64,000 bases of DNA, taken from positions 124,001 through 188,000 of the forward strand of contig NZ_VOXD01000003.1 of the NCBI RefSeq assembly GCF_008014675.1. Reading direction: 5' to 3'. The DNA comes from Neolewinella aurantiaca. Its GTDB lineage: Bacteria; Bacteroidota; Bacteroidia; Chitinophagales; Saprospiraceae. Under the pieces are notes generated by a model, which was not told the origin of the DNA, ran no database searches, and worked only from the letters and a program-made list of their open reading frames with translations. The first letter of the stretch is position 1. Each line of letters starts with the position of its first letter. A program made the translations under genes and the position numbers. Positions 49,952 through 58,097 of this stretch are shown here, one piece after another.

Positions 49952-51386
49952 TGGTCAGGTCGTTTAGTAGTTGCTCGTAGTGCTTCACCCATTGCTGGTT
50001 GTTCGCTATGGCTTCAGCTGTCCGGGGCTTTATCTCTCCTGTCTTACGCTGTTGCACTTTAGCCTTCTGAGTGTGCTCACCCAGCCTTCTACGGTACTGC
50101 ATCAGACGCGAATAGGCTTTAGCCGCTTCAGGGGTCTGCTGTGTGCTTTTCGTGTGTGTGTGAGGCTTGTGTGCAGCGTGTATTTCGCGTGTATTTCGCG
50201 TGTTAAAGGTCGCACTCGGTTTCTGTGTGTGTGGGTCATCCGCTTTTTGATAAAATCGCGGTTCGTTTTTTGTGTGTGCTGTTGCTATGGGTGGTGCGGT
50301 GGTTGCCTCACGATCTGGCTTAGAGTCAGTCCACAGCGACACGTAAGGTAAACCACTATCCAGACGTTCACGGGTGCCGAAGATGTAAGCTATCAAACGA
50401 CGTGCACCACGTTCTATCCTGTGGCTAACTACTGCCTTCAGGTCAGCCCATACCGATGGTTGGTTGTGGAACTCGTTGGGCTCGATTTCTTCGGCTATCT
50501 CACTACCAGCTTCTATCTGAAGAATTAGATAGAACATCAGATAAAAAACCAGTTGGCCCGCAAAGGTCAGGACGGCGAAGATGTAACCGTTTGCCGTGGC
50601 TTCAGCTGCTGTTGTCGAGGCTGCTTTGCTTGCTTCAGCCTTCACCGTGCTAGTCGCTTCGTTCCGTCCTCTGATTGCCTCTGTTAAGGCTTGCCCGCGT
50701 TCGGTAGCGATAATGGCTGTGGTGGCGTTGTATGCTGCCTCAGCTTCATCAATCAACCGTGCATACTTGCGTTGCATCTTCTTACAATAACCGTTACCTC
50801 TGCTCGCACAACTTGCGAAGTCTTGCCAAAGCTTTTCATTGCTCGCCTTTGTCGCTTTGAACTGCTGACGGGCAGCGTTAGCCCGGATTGTGTAGGGTGT
50901 AAGTAGGGCGGCGGTATCTGCTGCAAAAGCTAGTTGTAGGCTGTCAAGGTTGGCAGTCGGTGCTTCTGTGGTAATCAGTTTACCGGCATCCATACTACCC
51001 ATGAAGGAAAGCACTAACGAAAGCAAACCAACCATGACCAAACCACCACGACTAAAGCCTGTCACCAACTTGTGACGCTTCCTTTTATCGGGATCGTCGG
51101 CAAACTGATCTTTGACAACCCACGGCCTAATAGATGGCTTTGCTAGTTTCCTGTTTGCCAGCTCGATGAAAACACCGATGAGCACGGCGGCGGCAACTAC
51201 TCCTGTACTGGCAACACTTAGCCCTCTGCCAGCGATTGCGTCGGATAGTAGGCTGTAAACTGCCAGAGCTAAAGAGGCAGCAGATAGGAACTGTCCGATG
51301 TTAGCAATGGTGTAATAGGCTTTTAGGTTGGTACCGTGTTCGTTATAGAACGCCCTGTCTTTGGGCGTTGTCTTTAAAAGTCTCAT
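49944..51386 (-). CDS. Four-helix membrane protein of the element
   Basis: The product is a 480-residue membrane protein. Hydrophobic helices are at about residues 28-48 (IGQFLSAASLALAVYSLL), 60-78 (VVAAAVLIGVFIEL), 115-132 (GGLVMVGLLSLVLSFMG) and 268-292 (GYIFAVLTFAGQLVFYLMFY). Between helices 3 and 4 is a long, Ala-rich coiled coil that holds the only cysteine pair (CASRGNGYC). The C-terminal 170 residues are cytosolic, rich in Thr, His and Lys, and unstructured-looking. I recognise no family. It might serve in cell-surface modification, superinfection exclusion or release. Confidence 0.65.
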   Translation of the reverse strand: MRLLKTTPKDRAFYNEHGTNLKAYYTIANIGQFLSAASLALAVYSLLSDAIAGRGLSVASTGVVAAAVLIGVFIELANRKLAKPSIRPWVVKDQFADDPDKRKRHKLVTGFSRGGLVMVGLLSLVLSFMGSMDAGKLITTEAPTANLDSLQLAFAADTAALLTPYTIRANAARQQFKATKASNEKLWQDFASCASRGNGYCKKMQRKYARLIDEAEAAYNATTAIIATERGQALTEAIRGRNEATSTVKAEASKAASTTAAEATANGYIFAVLTFAGQLVFYLMFYLILQIEAGSEIAEEIEPNEFHNQPSVWADLKAVVSHRIERGARRLIAYIFGTRERLDSGLPYVSLWTDSKPDREATTAPPIATAHTKNEPRFYQKADDPHTQKPSATFNTRNTREIHAAHKPHTHTKSTQQTPEAAKAYSRLMQYRRRLGEHTQKAKVQQRKTGEIKPRTAEAIANNQQWVKHYEQLLNDLTNE

Positions 51387-51414
51387 CTTTGCAATGTTTA
51401 CTGTTTAGTGAATA

Positions 51415-51465
51415 CCCCGCCCGATGTTGCTTTCCACGGCTTTTGCATCGGTGCGGGGTTTTTTA
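51415..51465 (+). other. Hairpin with T-tract upstream of the membrane-protein gene
   Basis: CCCCGC (51415-51420) and CCGATG pair with CATCGG and GCGGGG (51445-51458), followed on the plus strand by T6. As at 47001, the T-run points against the gene direction and the hairpin is about 28 bases upstream of the start codon. Confidence 0.5.
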
Positions 51466-51467
51466 TT

Positions 51468-51599
51468 TTAGTTGGTCTTTGATCGCTTGTTGACTGCAAT
51501 TTCAAGTTGCTCCAACCTTTTCAGGATTTCGGTTAGTATCATGACTCGTTTCTGCATCATGGCTAATTCCTCTGAGGTGCTAAGATTTAAGTTTTGCAT
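51468..51599 (-). CDS. 43-residue helical protein
   Basis: The frame begins MQNLNLSTSEELAMMQKRVM and continues ILTEILKRLEQLEIAVNKRS to KTN, a single amphipathic helix with coiled-coil character. It starts 10 bases after the integrase stop codon in the same direction, so it is probably co-transcribed with it. It resembles small dimerising accessory proteins found beside integrases, but the function is unknown. Confidence 0.55.
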   Translation of the reverse strand: MQNLNLSTSEELAMMQKRVMILTEILKRLEQLEIAVNKRSKTN

Positions 51600-51609
51600 A
51601 GAATGGGGT

Positions 51610-52896
51610 TTAATTGTTGAAGAATTTTTTTGCAATTCTAACGGCGCGGGCCGTTGGGGTTTCTTTAGAATAGTGCTCTACCATTTCGCGGGTGCCATGT
51701 CCCGTCAGCCCTTGTATGTCAGTCAGGGGCATACCGTTTGCAGCGTGAATTGTTACAAATGTGCGGCGGGCCGTGTGGGTGCTTATTAGCTTGTACATGG
51801 GGATTTGCTCAACGGTGTCTCGTTGACCACGGCGGGCAACCCGTTTGAAATTTTCTGTAAACCCTGCCATCTGAGCTATTTCCTGCAAATATTTATTTGC
51901 TTTTTGGTTAGTCATTACCCGGCCAAAATTCCAGCCGTATTTGCTGGCTATTTTGTCTGCGGTAGGGTGAACGGGAATGGTAATCTTCTTACCCTTCCCT
52001 TTTTTCGTGATGATCTCTAACAACTTCACTCCATCTGTCTCAACTATATTTTTACCATTGATCTCCTGCCAGCGATTAAAGCGAAGTCCTAAGTAGCAGT
52101 TGATAACAAACAGGTCACGCAGTTTCCGTAGACCGGGCCGGTGAGAAAGGTCTAAAGCAATAATTCGGTTTAGCTGGTCTTTGTCTAATGCAATGTTTTC
52201 CCGTGCTTGCCTAGTTAGGCCAAGTTGAGCAGATAACTTTATCTCATTAGGGTTGAACTGAGGTATTAAGCCCTCAACGTAGGCTTTAGAAAGTGCCTCC
52301 TTTAGTCGCTTCATGTGGCGTGAAATTGTTACATCTAAAGGTGCGGACGGCTCGTTACCTAGGAAGTCTCGGTAAGCCTCAAATAAGCTTAGCTTTACTT
52401 CATCCATTCCGATTTGATACCCAACTGATTTTACAAAACGCTCAAATGCACGGTAGCTGGCTAATTCGTGCTTTTTGGTTCCATCCTTCAACCGGGCCTC
52501 TTTCTGCCTTCGGTCAACGTAACTCTTATAATAGGTTAGTACGTCCGTTGCTGATCCTTCTGGAGCTTCGCCATCCCGTAAGAACTTCTTTACTAGAAAG
52601 CGGAACTTTTCAGGGGTAAGTAAATACAGTTCTTTACGTCTCCGATAATCAGTAATAAGTGAAACCGTAAAATGAGTTAAGTCATCCAAACGTTGATTTA
52701 CAAATGAGTAGTCAGGATAAAGGTCAACGTACCGATCACTAATGCGGCAACTCTTTTTATCCCAATGCTTCACCTTTACGTATTCTCCGGTAGCAACGTG
52801 TGCTCTTTTACCCTCTGTGAGTGAAACGGACATTCGGATAGGGTTAAATTCATCCTCTATTTTGTTTAAAACAATAAACGTTGGTGCTCTACGCAT
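51610..52896 (-). CDS. int: Tyrosine recombinase (integrase)
   Basis: The product is a 428-residue Bacteroidota-type phage integrase. It has an N-terminal arm-binding domain (1-90), a SAM-like core-binding domain (110-215) and the catalytic domain with R272 (GLRFNRW), K298/K299, H374-R377 (HTARRTF), H400 (GLTGHGT) and the nucleophile Y409 (EHYSKET). All catalytic residues are present, so it should be active. It lies beside attR and reads inward. It is expected to recombine the 17-bp core in tRNA-Arg(TCT). Confidence 0.95.
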   Translation of the reverse strand: MRRAPTFIVLNKIEDEFNPIRMSVSLTEGKRAHVATGEYVKVKHWDKKSCRISDRYVDLYPDYSFVNQRLDDLTHFTVSLITDYRRRKELYLLTPEKFRFLVKKFLRDGEAPEGSATDVLTYYKSYVDRRQKEARLKDGTKKHELASYRAFERFVKSVGYQIGMDEVKLSLFEAYRDFLGNEPSAPLDVTISRHMKRLKEALSKAYVEGLIPQFNPNEIKLSAQLGLTRQARENIALDKDQLNRIIALDLSHRPGLRKLRDLFVINCYLGLRFNRWQEINGKNIVETDGVKLLEIITKKGKGKKITIPVHPTADKIASKYGWNFGRVMTNQKANKYLQEIAQMAGFTENFKRVARRGQRDTVEQIPMYKLISTHTARRTFVTIHAANGMPLTDIQGLTGHGTREMVEHYSKETPTARAVRIAKKFFNN

Positions 52897-52967
52897 GGTA
52901 ATTATTTTGTGTAAAGGTATCGCTTGAGGTATCAGGTAGTTAGTAGGGTTAATACTAAAAACAAAAA

Positions 52968-53013
52968 CTGTTTTTACTTAAAATGCTGTAAATCAGAATT
53001 TTAGTAAAAACAG
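52968..53013. other. Inverted repeat near attR, candidate integrase arm site
   Basis: CTGTTTTTAC (52968-52977) pairs perfectly with GTAAAAACAG (53004-53013), with near-complementary bases continuing inward. It lies in the AT-rich 150 bp between the integrase start and attR, where the int promoter and arm-type sites are expected. Confidence 0.5.
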
Positions 53014-53047
53014 GCTGCTTTTTTACCATAAATTGTACTAAAAGCCC

Positions 53048-53064
53048 AATCCTGCCGGGCTCAC
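53048..53064 (+). other. Right attachment site (attR)
   Basis: AATCCTGCCGGGCTCAC is identical to attL. The bases before it (AAAGCCC) do not complete a tRNA, so only the left copy is functional. Confidence 0.92.
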
Positions 53065-53067
53065 CAG

Positions 53068-53102
53068 GCTCCGATCAATTCATTTTGATCGGAGCTTTTT
53101 TT
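53068..53102 (+). terminator. Original tRNA-Arg terminator, displaced by the insertion
   Basis: GCTCCGATCA and its partner TGATCGGAGC pair around a short loop, followed by T7. It directly follows attR, as a terminator would follow the tRNA before insertion. Confidence 0.8.
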
Positions 53103-53142
53103 ATTGGGTTAAGTTGTGATATACAGTGCTTTAGGGCCTTTG

Positions 53143-53159
53143 CGGGCGCGCAGGTGCAA
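53143..53159 (-). repeat. Interspersed repeat copy (80 bp right of attR)
   Basis: GCGGGCGCGCAGGTGCA on the plus strand is the reverse repeat with a shortened centre. It shows that the repeat resumes as soon as the element ends. Confidence 0.5.
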
Positions 53160-53311
53160 GGCGTTGTTGGAGTGAGGATGTATCACCAGAGCTATCGTAA
53201 GAGCAGGTTTACCACAGTCTGCGGACACAATCGGGGAGTGTACAATGAAATGCACGACTCTCCCTGCCGCTCTTACTGAGCGGCCTTCTGCAGAAGGAAG
53301 ACGTGAGGGGG

Positions 53312-53461
53312 GTTAACGTACAGGAATCGATTTCAAGTTTTTAGCTCGAAAGCATAATTACCGCTAACAGCTGGCAACCCCAAAACGTATAGCGTTTACA
53401 CGAGCCCGTCTCCCGTTAGGAGGGGTTGGGGTAGACGACTTAATGCATCCTATGCGTTGAT
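53312..53461 (+). repeat. Structured dispersed repeat, copy 1 (150 bp)
   Basis: It is related along its length to 60038-60224. Shared order: an end motif (TTAACGTACAGGAATCGA), a CTAACAG box, CAACCCC, an AAACG/CGTTT hairpin, a GC-rich hairpin closed by GGGGTTGGGG, and the end motif CCTATGCGTTG, which is partly complementary to the first. No protein is encoded. The rest of the 53103-53680 gap holds two short-repeat copies and no gene. Confidence 0.65.
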
Positions 53462-53602
53462 CGTTGGGAAGACATGGCAGAGGATAAGTTCGTGGTAGCA
53501 GTACACTAAGTGATACACACCAAACGGGGCTTTACGGCGTTTACCCGGAACCCCGGTAAACGGAAGTGACCTGCGCAGCATTGACCTGTTGAAAAACCGC
53601 CT

Positions 53603-53621
53603 TTGCACCTGCGATTGCGCC
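53603..53621 (+). repeat. Interspersed repeat copy (intergenic)
   Basis: TTGCACCTGCGATTGCGCC matches the consensus with three changes. It lies 60 bp upstream of the GH3 start and is followed by CTGGTCCGGAAACCC, which also occurs at 60313. Confidence 0.65.
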
Positions 53622-53680
53622 CTGCAGAACAACGATCTGGTCCGGAAACCCTAAATTGCCTCTGCTTAACTTCTTTTCCC

Positions 53681-56074
53681 ATGCGCCTACTGTTATTCCT
53701 GATGCTCCCTTTTCTGGCCGCTATCGATGGCTGTGGAGACGACAACCCAGGTTCCGAAACCACGCCGACGGAAGTCTCCGAAGGCCCGTCGGGAAAGACG
53801 GGTAAACCGTCCGAGTCTGCCTCCTACCGTGACCCGGCTGTTTCGGTGACCAACCGGATCAACGACCTCCTGGCCAGAATGACCGTAGAGGAAAAGGTCG
53901 CTCAGGTCACCGCAGTCTGGAACGATAAGCGCCGGATGGATAACGAGGATTTCAGCTTCAACCCAGACAGTGCCCGAACCCTGATGCCGCACGGTATCGG
54001 CCACATTACACGGCCCAGCGAGACATCTGGCGGAGCAGACGCCGGCCGGACGGGAGCAGAGGAAGTGGCCTACGTCAATACCATCCAAAGGTGGCTTGTG
54101 GAGGAAACCCGTCTTGGCATTCCTGCGCTGATGCACGAGGAGAGCCTCCACGGCTTGGCCGCTAAGCATGCGACCAGTTGGGGGCAGCCCATTTCGGTTG
54201 CGGCCACCTTCAACCGCAGGCTCACCCGCGAGTTGTACGCGATGGCCGCCCGCCAGGCTGCAAGCAGGGGCGCCCACGTCGTCCTTACGCCGGTAGTCGA
54301 TGTAGCCCGCGATCCCCGCTGGGGCAGGGTAGAGGAGACACTTGGCGAAGACCCTTACCTCGCCGGACAAATAGGACTACAAGCCGTCCTCGGCTTCCAG
54401 GGAGACGATGATAAATGGGACGAAGGCGAAGTCTTCGCCACCCTCAAACACATGGCCGGCCACGGTGAACCCGAAGGAGGGAACAACATCGCCCCGGCTA
54501 ATATCTCCGAAAGAACGCTGAGAGAAGTGTTCCTGCAACCTTTTCGTTACATCGTGAAGAATACCGAGGTAAGAAACATCATGGCGAGCTACAACGAAGT
54601 CAACGGCATCCCCAGTCACGCAAACAAATGGATGCTGACCGACCTGCTGCGCGATGAATGGGGCTATAAAGGCGCCGTCGTTTCGGATTATTACGGCGTG
54701 AAGGAACTGACTGACCGCCACGCGGTCGCTCCCGACTGGAAAGCCGCGGCTATCACTGCAATATCTGCGGGTGTCGACATCGAGTTGCCCGACCGGGAAG
54801 CTTACCCTTCCCTTGTTGCGTCGGTAAAAGATGGCTCCCTGCCGGTAGAGGTACTGGACCAGGCGGTAGGGCGAATCCTGAAACAGAAGTTTGACCGGGG
54901 CCTCTTCGAGAATCCGTACCTCGACCCGGCGAAAGCCCTCGATAATACTCCTGAAGACGATCGGTTGGTACGAAAAGCCGGCGCCGAAGGAATGATTTTG
55001 CTGAAAAACGACAGCATCTTACCCCTTGGTTCTACCTTCGAAACGATCGCAGTAATTGGCCCGAACGCCGATAAAGTGCTGCTTGGCGGATACAGCAACG
55101 AACCAGCGCATTTTATCACAGTGAGGCAGGGGCTCGAAGCCCATTTCGACGGCAGCCAAACCAACGTTGTATACTCAGAAGGGGTACGGGTGACAGAGCC
55201 GGGGAGTTGGTACAAAGACCCCGTTATCGCAGTAGGGGAAGAGGAGGATCGTTTGCGAATTACCGCTGCAGTCAAGGCCGCAAGGGATGCGGATATAATC
55301 GTTTTGGCCCTTGGTGGCAACGAACTTACCAGCCGCGAGGCATGGGCCGAAGGCCACTGGGGAGACCGCCCCAGCCTGGAGCTGGTAGGGCTGCAAAACG
55401 AATTGGTCGACGAATTGGCGAAACTGGGTAAGCCGATTGTGAGCCTCGTTTTTGGTGGCCGGCCGCTGAACATCAGTAATGTCGTCGAAAAATCAGCTGC
55501 GGTCTTTCAGTGCTTTTATCTCGGGCAGGAGACCGGCCACAGCGTGGCCGACGTCCTCGCGGGGCAATCCTATCCCGGCGGTAAGCTCCCCATCAGCATC
55601 CCGCGTTCCGCAGGCCACATCCCTGCTTACTACAATTACAAGCCAACCGCCCGCCGTGGATACCTCTTTGATGACGTCAACGCAGCATGGCCCTTTGGCT
55701 TCGGGCTGAGTTATACCACTTTTGAGGTTTCTGCCCCGACGCTGGCCGCACCGGAGATCGGGACAAAAGAAACGGGCAAGGTCTCCGTGACGGTTACAAA
55801 CACAGGTGATCGTACTGGATCTGAGGTGATCCAGTTGTACATCCGGGACCGCTTCAGTACAGTTACCCGCCCGGTAAAGGAGTTGAAAGGTTTTGAGAAA
55901 ATATTACTCGCGCCGGGAGAAAGCAAAGTGGTATCCTTCGACCTGGGGCCTGAACAACTGGAATACCTCGGTCCGGAAATGAAGTGGATCGTTGAACCGG
56001 GCGATTTCGACATTATGGTCGGTACCAGTTCGCGGAAGGAAGATTTGCAGGCGGTAGCACTGCGGGTGCGTTAG
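53681..56074 (+). CDS. Glycoside hydrolase family 3 beta-glycosidase
   Basis: The product is a 797-residue secreted enzyme, probably lipid-anchored (signal MRLLLFLMLPFLAAIDGC). GH3 features in order: MTVEEKVAQVTAVW, MHEESLHG, DVARDPRWGRVEETLGEDPYL, TLKHMAGHGEPEGG, IMASYNEVNGIPSHANKW and the nucleophile D336 in GAVVSDYYGVKEL. The second domain carries the acid/base residue, and a C-terminal fibronectin-III-like domain (GFGLSYTTFEVS, VTNTGDRTGSEVIQLYI) closes the protein. It should release glucose or xylose from the non-reducing ends of plant or algal glycans. No SusCD pair is adjacent. Confidence 0.93.
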   Translation: MRLLLFLMLPFLAAIDGCGDDNPGSETTPTEVSEGPSGKTGKPSESASYRDPAVSVTNRINDLLARMTVEEKVAQVTAVWNDKRRMDNEDFSFNPDSARTLMPHGIGHITRPSETSGGADAGRTGAEEVAYVNTIQRWLVEETRLGIPALMHEESLHGLAAKHATSWGQPISVAATFNRRLTRELYAMAARQAASRGAHVVLTPVVDVARDPRWGRVEETLGEDPYLAGQIGLQAVLGFQGDDDKWDEGEVFATLKHMAGHGEPEGGNNIAPANISERTLREVFLQPFRYIVKNTEVRNIMASYNEVNGIPSHANKWMLTDLLRDEWGYKGAVVSDYYGVKELTDRHAVAPDWKAAAITAISAGVDIELPDREAYPSLVASVKDGSLPVEVLDQAVGRILKQKFDRGLFENPYLDPAKALDNTPEDDRLVRKAGAEGMILLKNDSILPLGSTFETIAVIGPNADKVLLGGYSNEPAHFITVRQGLEAHFDGSQTNVVYSEGVRVTEPGSWYKDPVIAVGEEEDRLRITAAVKAARDADIIVLALGGNELTSREAWAEGHWGDRPSLELVGLQNELVDELAKLGKPIVSLVFGGRPLNISNVVEKSAAVFQCFYLGQETGHSVADVLAGQSYPGGKLPISIPRSAGHIPAYYNYKPTARRGYLFDDVNAAWPFGFGLSYTTFEVSAPTLAAPEIGTKETGKVSVTVTNTGDRTGSEVIQLYIRDRFSTVTRPVKELKGFEKILLAPGESKVVSFDLGPEQLEYLGPEMKWIVEPGDFDIMVGTSSRKEDLQAVALRVR

Positions 56075-56103
56075 CCCCGCCTGGCGGGTTCCGCCTGACG
56101 GTC

Positions 56104-56838
56104 TTAATTGAATTCTTTGATGCAACGAACGACCTTATAAAACCGCGTGGTTTCGTTGGCCTCGTGCAGAATCGGAGCGTGTTCGATGTAGTTCGCTGAA
56201 ATGAGGTTCAGCCTGTTTTGTGCGTTTTTGGTGTCGGGCAGTTGCTGTACGAACTTGATCCATACTTTTCCGTCGGAAGCAACCGCGTATATCTTATCGC
56301 TTTGCAGGTCCTTGGGGCTTTCGAGTGGTTCACAAACAACGATCTCTTTGTCCCTGATAAGTGGCTCCATCGAATTGCCCTTTACCGGAAAAGCGACATA
56401 ATTACTGCCCTCGAGGCCCGGCAGGCGATAATGCTCCTGCTGCTCCCTTACAGAAGGGTCGGTGTCGAGCTGATCACTGGCAAATGCTTCCCGCGAAAAC
56501 AAGGTAACGTTGGTGCGTACGTTTGTGTCTCCCAGTGTAGGGAAATCCGATTGGTCAGGGCTCAGCAGACTGCCTCTGCCGTGCAATACGTAATCTTCGT
56601 TGACGTGGTATTTCCGGCAAAATCGTTTTGCCTGTTCGTGGTTAATACAACGCTTATCACCTTCTTTTAGAAATGCACTTATGATGTGTCCATAGCCCCG
56701 ATTGTTGAGGACAACAGCAGCGACATCTCCGATGCCTCTTCCGTTGCGGTCGTTAGGTATGATCATTCTACGCTCAATCAGGTTCTCGAAAGCTTCTACG
56801 AAGCGTTTATTCAGGGCAAGTCGTTCCGGACTGATCAT
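56104..56838 (-). CDS. S24-peptidase (LexA/CI-like) regulator, paralog 1
   Basis: The product is a 244-residue regulator. The first 85 residues are a helical domain (DRNGRGIGDVAAVVLNNRGYG, in which the HTH probably lies), and residues 140-230 form a peptidase S24 domain with Ser156 (KGNSMEP) and Lys195 (VWIKFVQ). The paralog at 57169-57903 has the same length and about half the residues in common. Here the cleavage dipeptide position is Ala120-Ser121 rather than Ala-Gly, so self-cleavage is uncertain. The ATG at 56838 is set by alignment with the paralog. Confidence 0.85.
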   Translation of the reverse strand: MISPERLALNKRFVEAFENLIERRMIIPNDRNGRGIGDVAAVVLNNRGYGHIISAFLKEGDKRCINHEQAKRFCRKYHVNEDYVLHGRGSLLSPDQSDFPTLGDTNVRTNVTLFSREAFASDQLDTDPSVREQQEHYRLPGLEGSNYVAFPVKGNSMEPLIRDKEIVVCEPLESPKDLQSDKIYAVASDGKVWIKFVQQLPDTKNAQNRLNLISANYIEHAPILHEANETTRFYKVVRCIKEFN

Positions 56839-57042
56839 CGAAGGGGAATTATGGTTGTGGTGCATCCGTAAATAGCGGTAAACCACGTAGGTGAGAAGGT
56901 GGGGAAAAAACCTCCCGGCCGCAAGCGAAACGCCGGGCCGGGAGACAAAACAAAAAACAGCAGAATACGGTCTGGCAGCCGGGTTGGAATCCTTAAAAGC
57001 CGCCGACCTGCTCTGAAAAGCGCTGAAAAACACGCTTTTATC

Positions 57043-57068
57043 TCATTTTCGGGCCGAAAAGGCCCGAA
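57043..57068. terminator. Palindrome between the two S24 genes
   Basis: TTTTCGGGCC and GGCCCGAAAA pair around GAAAA. It lies 100 bp after paralog 2's stop and could end its transcript. The 330-bp gap (56839-57168) has no other gene. Confidence 0.5.
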
Positions 57069-57168
57069 AAAAACGGTGGCCGATCCGAAGATTCAGCTAC
57101 CGTTTTGATCGGTTGCAGCCCTCAGGGCTGCTTATACTTGTTGGTCTTGGGTACTCTGAACCTTCGGC

Positions 57169-57903
57169 TTAAAGCTCGGAGATCCGACGAACGACCTCGT
57201 AGAGCTTGGTGCTCATTTCTACTTCCTCTACCCACGGATCGTGCTCGAGGTAATTGGCAGAGATGAGCTTGAGGCCGGTGATCCGCCCCTTGGAGTCAGG
57301 AACCTTCTGAACGTACTTGATCCAGATGCTCCCTTTGGAGCGCACGGCGTAGATACGGTTTTCGCGGATTTCGCGGATGCCATCGATTTCTTTACAGATT
57401 ACCACGTCTCCGTTATTGATGACGGGCTCCATAGAATTACCGGTGATGGGGAAGGCAACGTAGCCCGAACCCATGATGCCGGGAAGGCGGAAAAAGTCAG
57501 TATTGTCTTCCTGAACGAAGCTGTCGGTATCGATGCTCGCACCGGCGAAGGCTTCCTTGGAAGTGAACATGATGTTAAGCGGCACATCGGTACCGGTGAC
57601 AACGGGAGGCTCGGGCAGTTCCATGCCAAAGGGAGTGCCTTCGCCCTCGAGGAGGTAGCCGAGGTTGACGTTGTATTCGTGGCAGACCCGGCGGGCCTGT
57701 TCGTAGTTGATGCAACGCTTATCGTCGTCATTGAGGAATGCCCGGACAATATGTCCGTAGGAGCGGTTGTTGAGAATCCGCTTGGCAAAATCACCAAGAC
57801 CCCGACCGTTACGATCGTTCTTGATGATTTCTCCCCGCTCTTCGAGGATGCGGAAAACCTCTTTGAAGCGATCGTTTAATTCGCGTCGATCTTCGGTAAT
57901 CAT
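57169..57903 (-). CDS. S24-peptidase (LexA/CI-like) regulator, paralog 2
   Basis: The product is a 244-residue protein, colinear with paralog 1: MITEDRRELNDRFKEVF, DRNGRGLGDFAKRILNNRSYG, DKRCINYEQARRVC, Ser157 in TGNSMEP and Lys196 in IWIKYVQK. Ala120-Gly121 in EAFAGASID is placed where LexA/CI proteins are cleaved, so damage-induced self-cleavage is plausible. A perfect 14-bp palindrome lies upstream (57950-57963) and may be its operator. It could be a SOS-like or prophage-type switch; no phage genes are adjacent. Confidence 0.87.
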   Translation of the reverse strand: MITEDRRELNDRFKEVFRILEERGEIIKNDRNGRGLGDFAKRILNNRSYGHIVRAFLNDDDKRCINYEQARRVCHEYNVNLGYLLEGEGTPFGMELPEPPVVTGTDVPLNIMFTSKEAFAGASIDTDSFVQEDNTDFFRLPGIMGSGYVAFPITGNSMEPVINNGDVVICKEIDGIREIRENRIYAVRSKGSIWIKYVQKVPDSKGRITGLKLISANYLEHDPWVEEVEMSTKLYEVVRRISEL

Positions 57904-57949
57904 GGTGATGTGTTTTTTGGTATCAACAGCAAATTAAAACATTTTAAAC

Positions 57950-57963
57950 AAGTTGCGCAACTT
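57950..57963. promoter_or_regulatory. 14-bp palindrome, candidate operator of paralog 2
   Basis: AAGTTGCGCAACTT is perfectly symmetric and lies 47 bases upstream of the S24 gene start, in an AT-rich promoter-like stretch. Confidence 0.55.
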
Positions 57964-58078
57964 TTCCTTTTAAAATCTTTAAATTTTATGTTTTTTTATT
58001 TGATTTGATGCTGGATTGGTGTTAAAAAACAAAAAGTTTGCTGTTTGTGCCGTGATTTACCCTGACTATTAACCTTCC

Positions 58079-58097
58079 CGGCACCTGCGTTCGCGCC
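58079..58097 (+). repeat. Interspersed repeat copy abutting a stop codon
   Basis: CGGCACCTGCGTTCGCGCC ends exactly in the stop codon of the minus-strand isomerase gene. Confidence 0.7.

Larger units (their letters stand above)
44416..53064 (-). mobile_element. Integrated capsid-carrying element (candidate phage satellite), 8.65 kb
   Basis: A 17-bp direct repeat AATCCTGCCGGGCTCAC marks both ends (44416-44432 in the tRNA-Arg 3' end; 53048-53064). A tyrosine integrase lies next to the right end. All genes are on the minus strand: integrase, 43-aa protein, four-helix membrane protein, 31-aa membrane peptide, two unknowns, HK97 major capsid, Rep_trans-like initiator, nuclease-like protein, excisionase-like HTH. 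No terminase, portal, protease, tail, conjugation or resistance gene is seen. GC is visibly lower than in the flanks, and the interspersed repeat found on both sides is absent. It fits a phage satellite better than a prophage remnant because the gene order is compact and every frame is intact. Confidence 0.9.

Noticed and set aside
44416-53064. Integrative conjugative element or plasmid
   Set aside because: No relaxase, type IV secretion or partition gene is seen, and a capsid gene is present.
53163-53279. Short frame near attR as part of the element
   Set aside because: It lies outside attR, has no recognisable protein features and contains repeat-type non-coding sequence.
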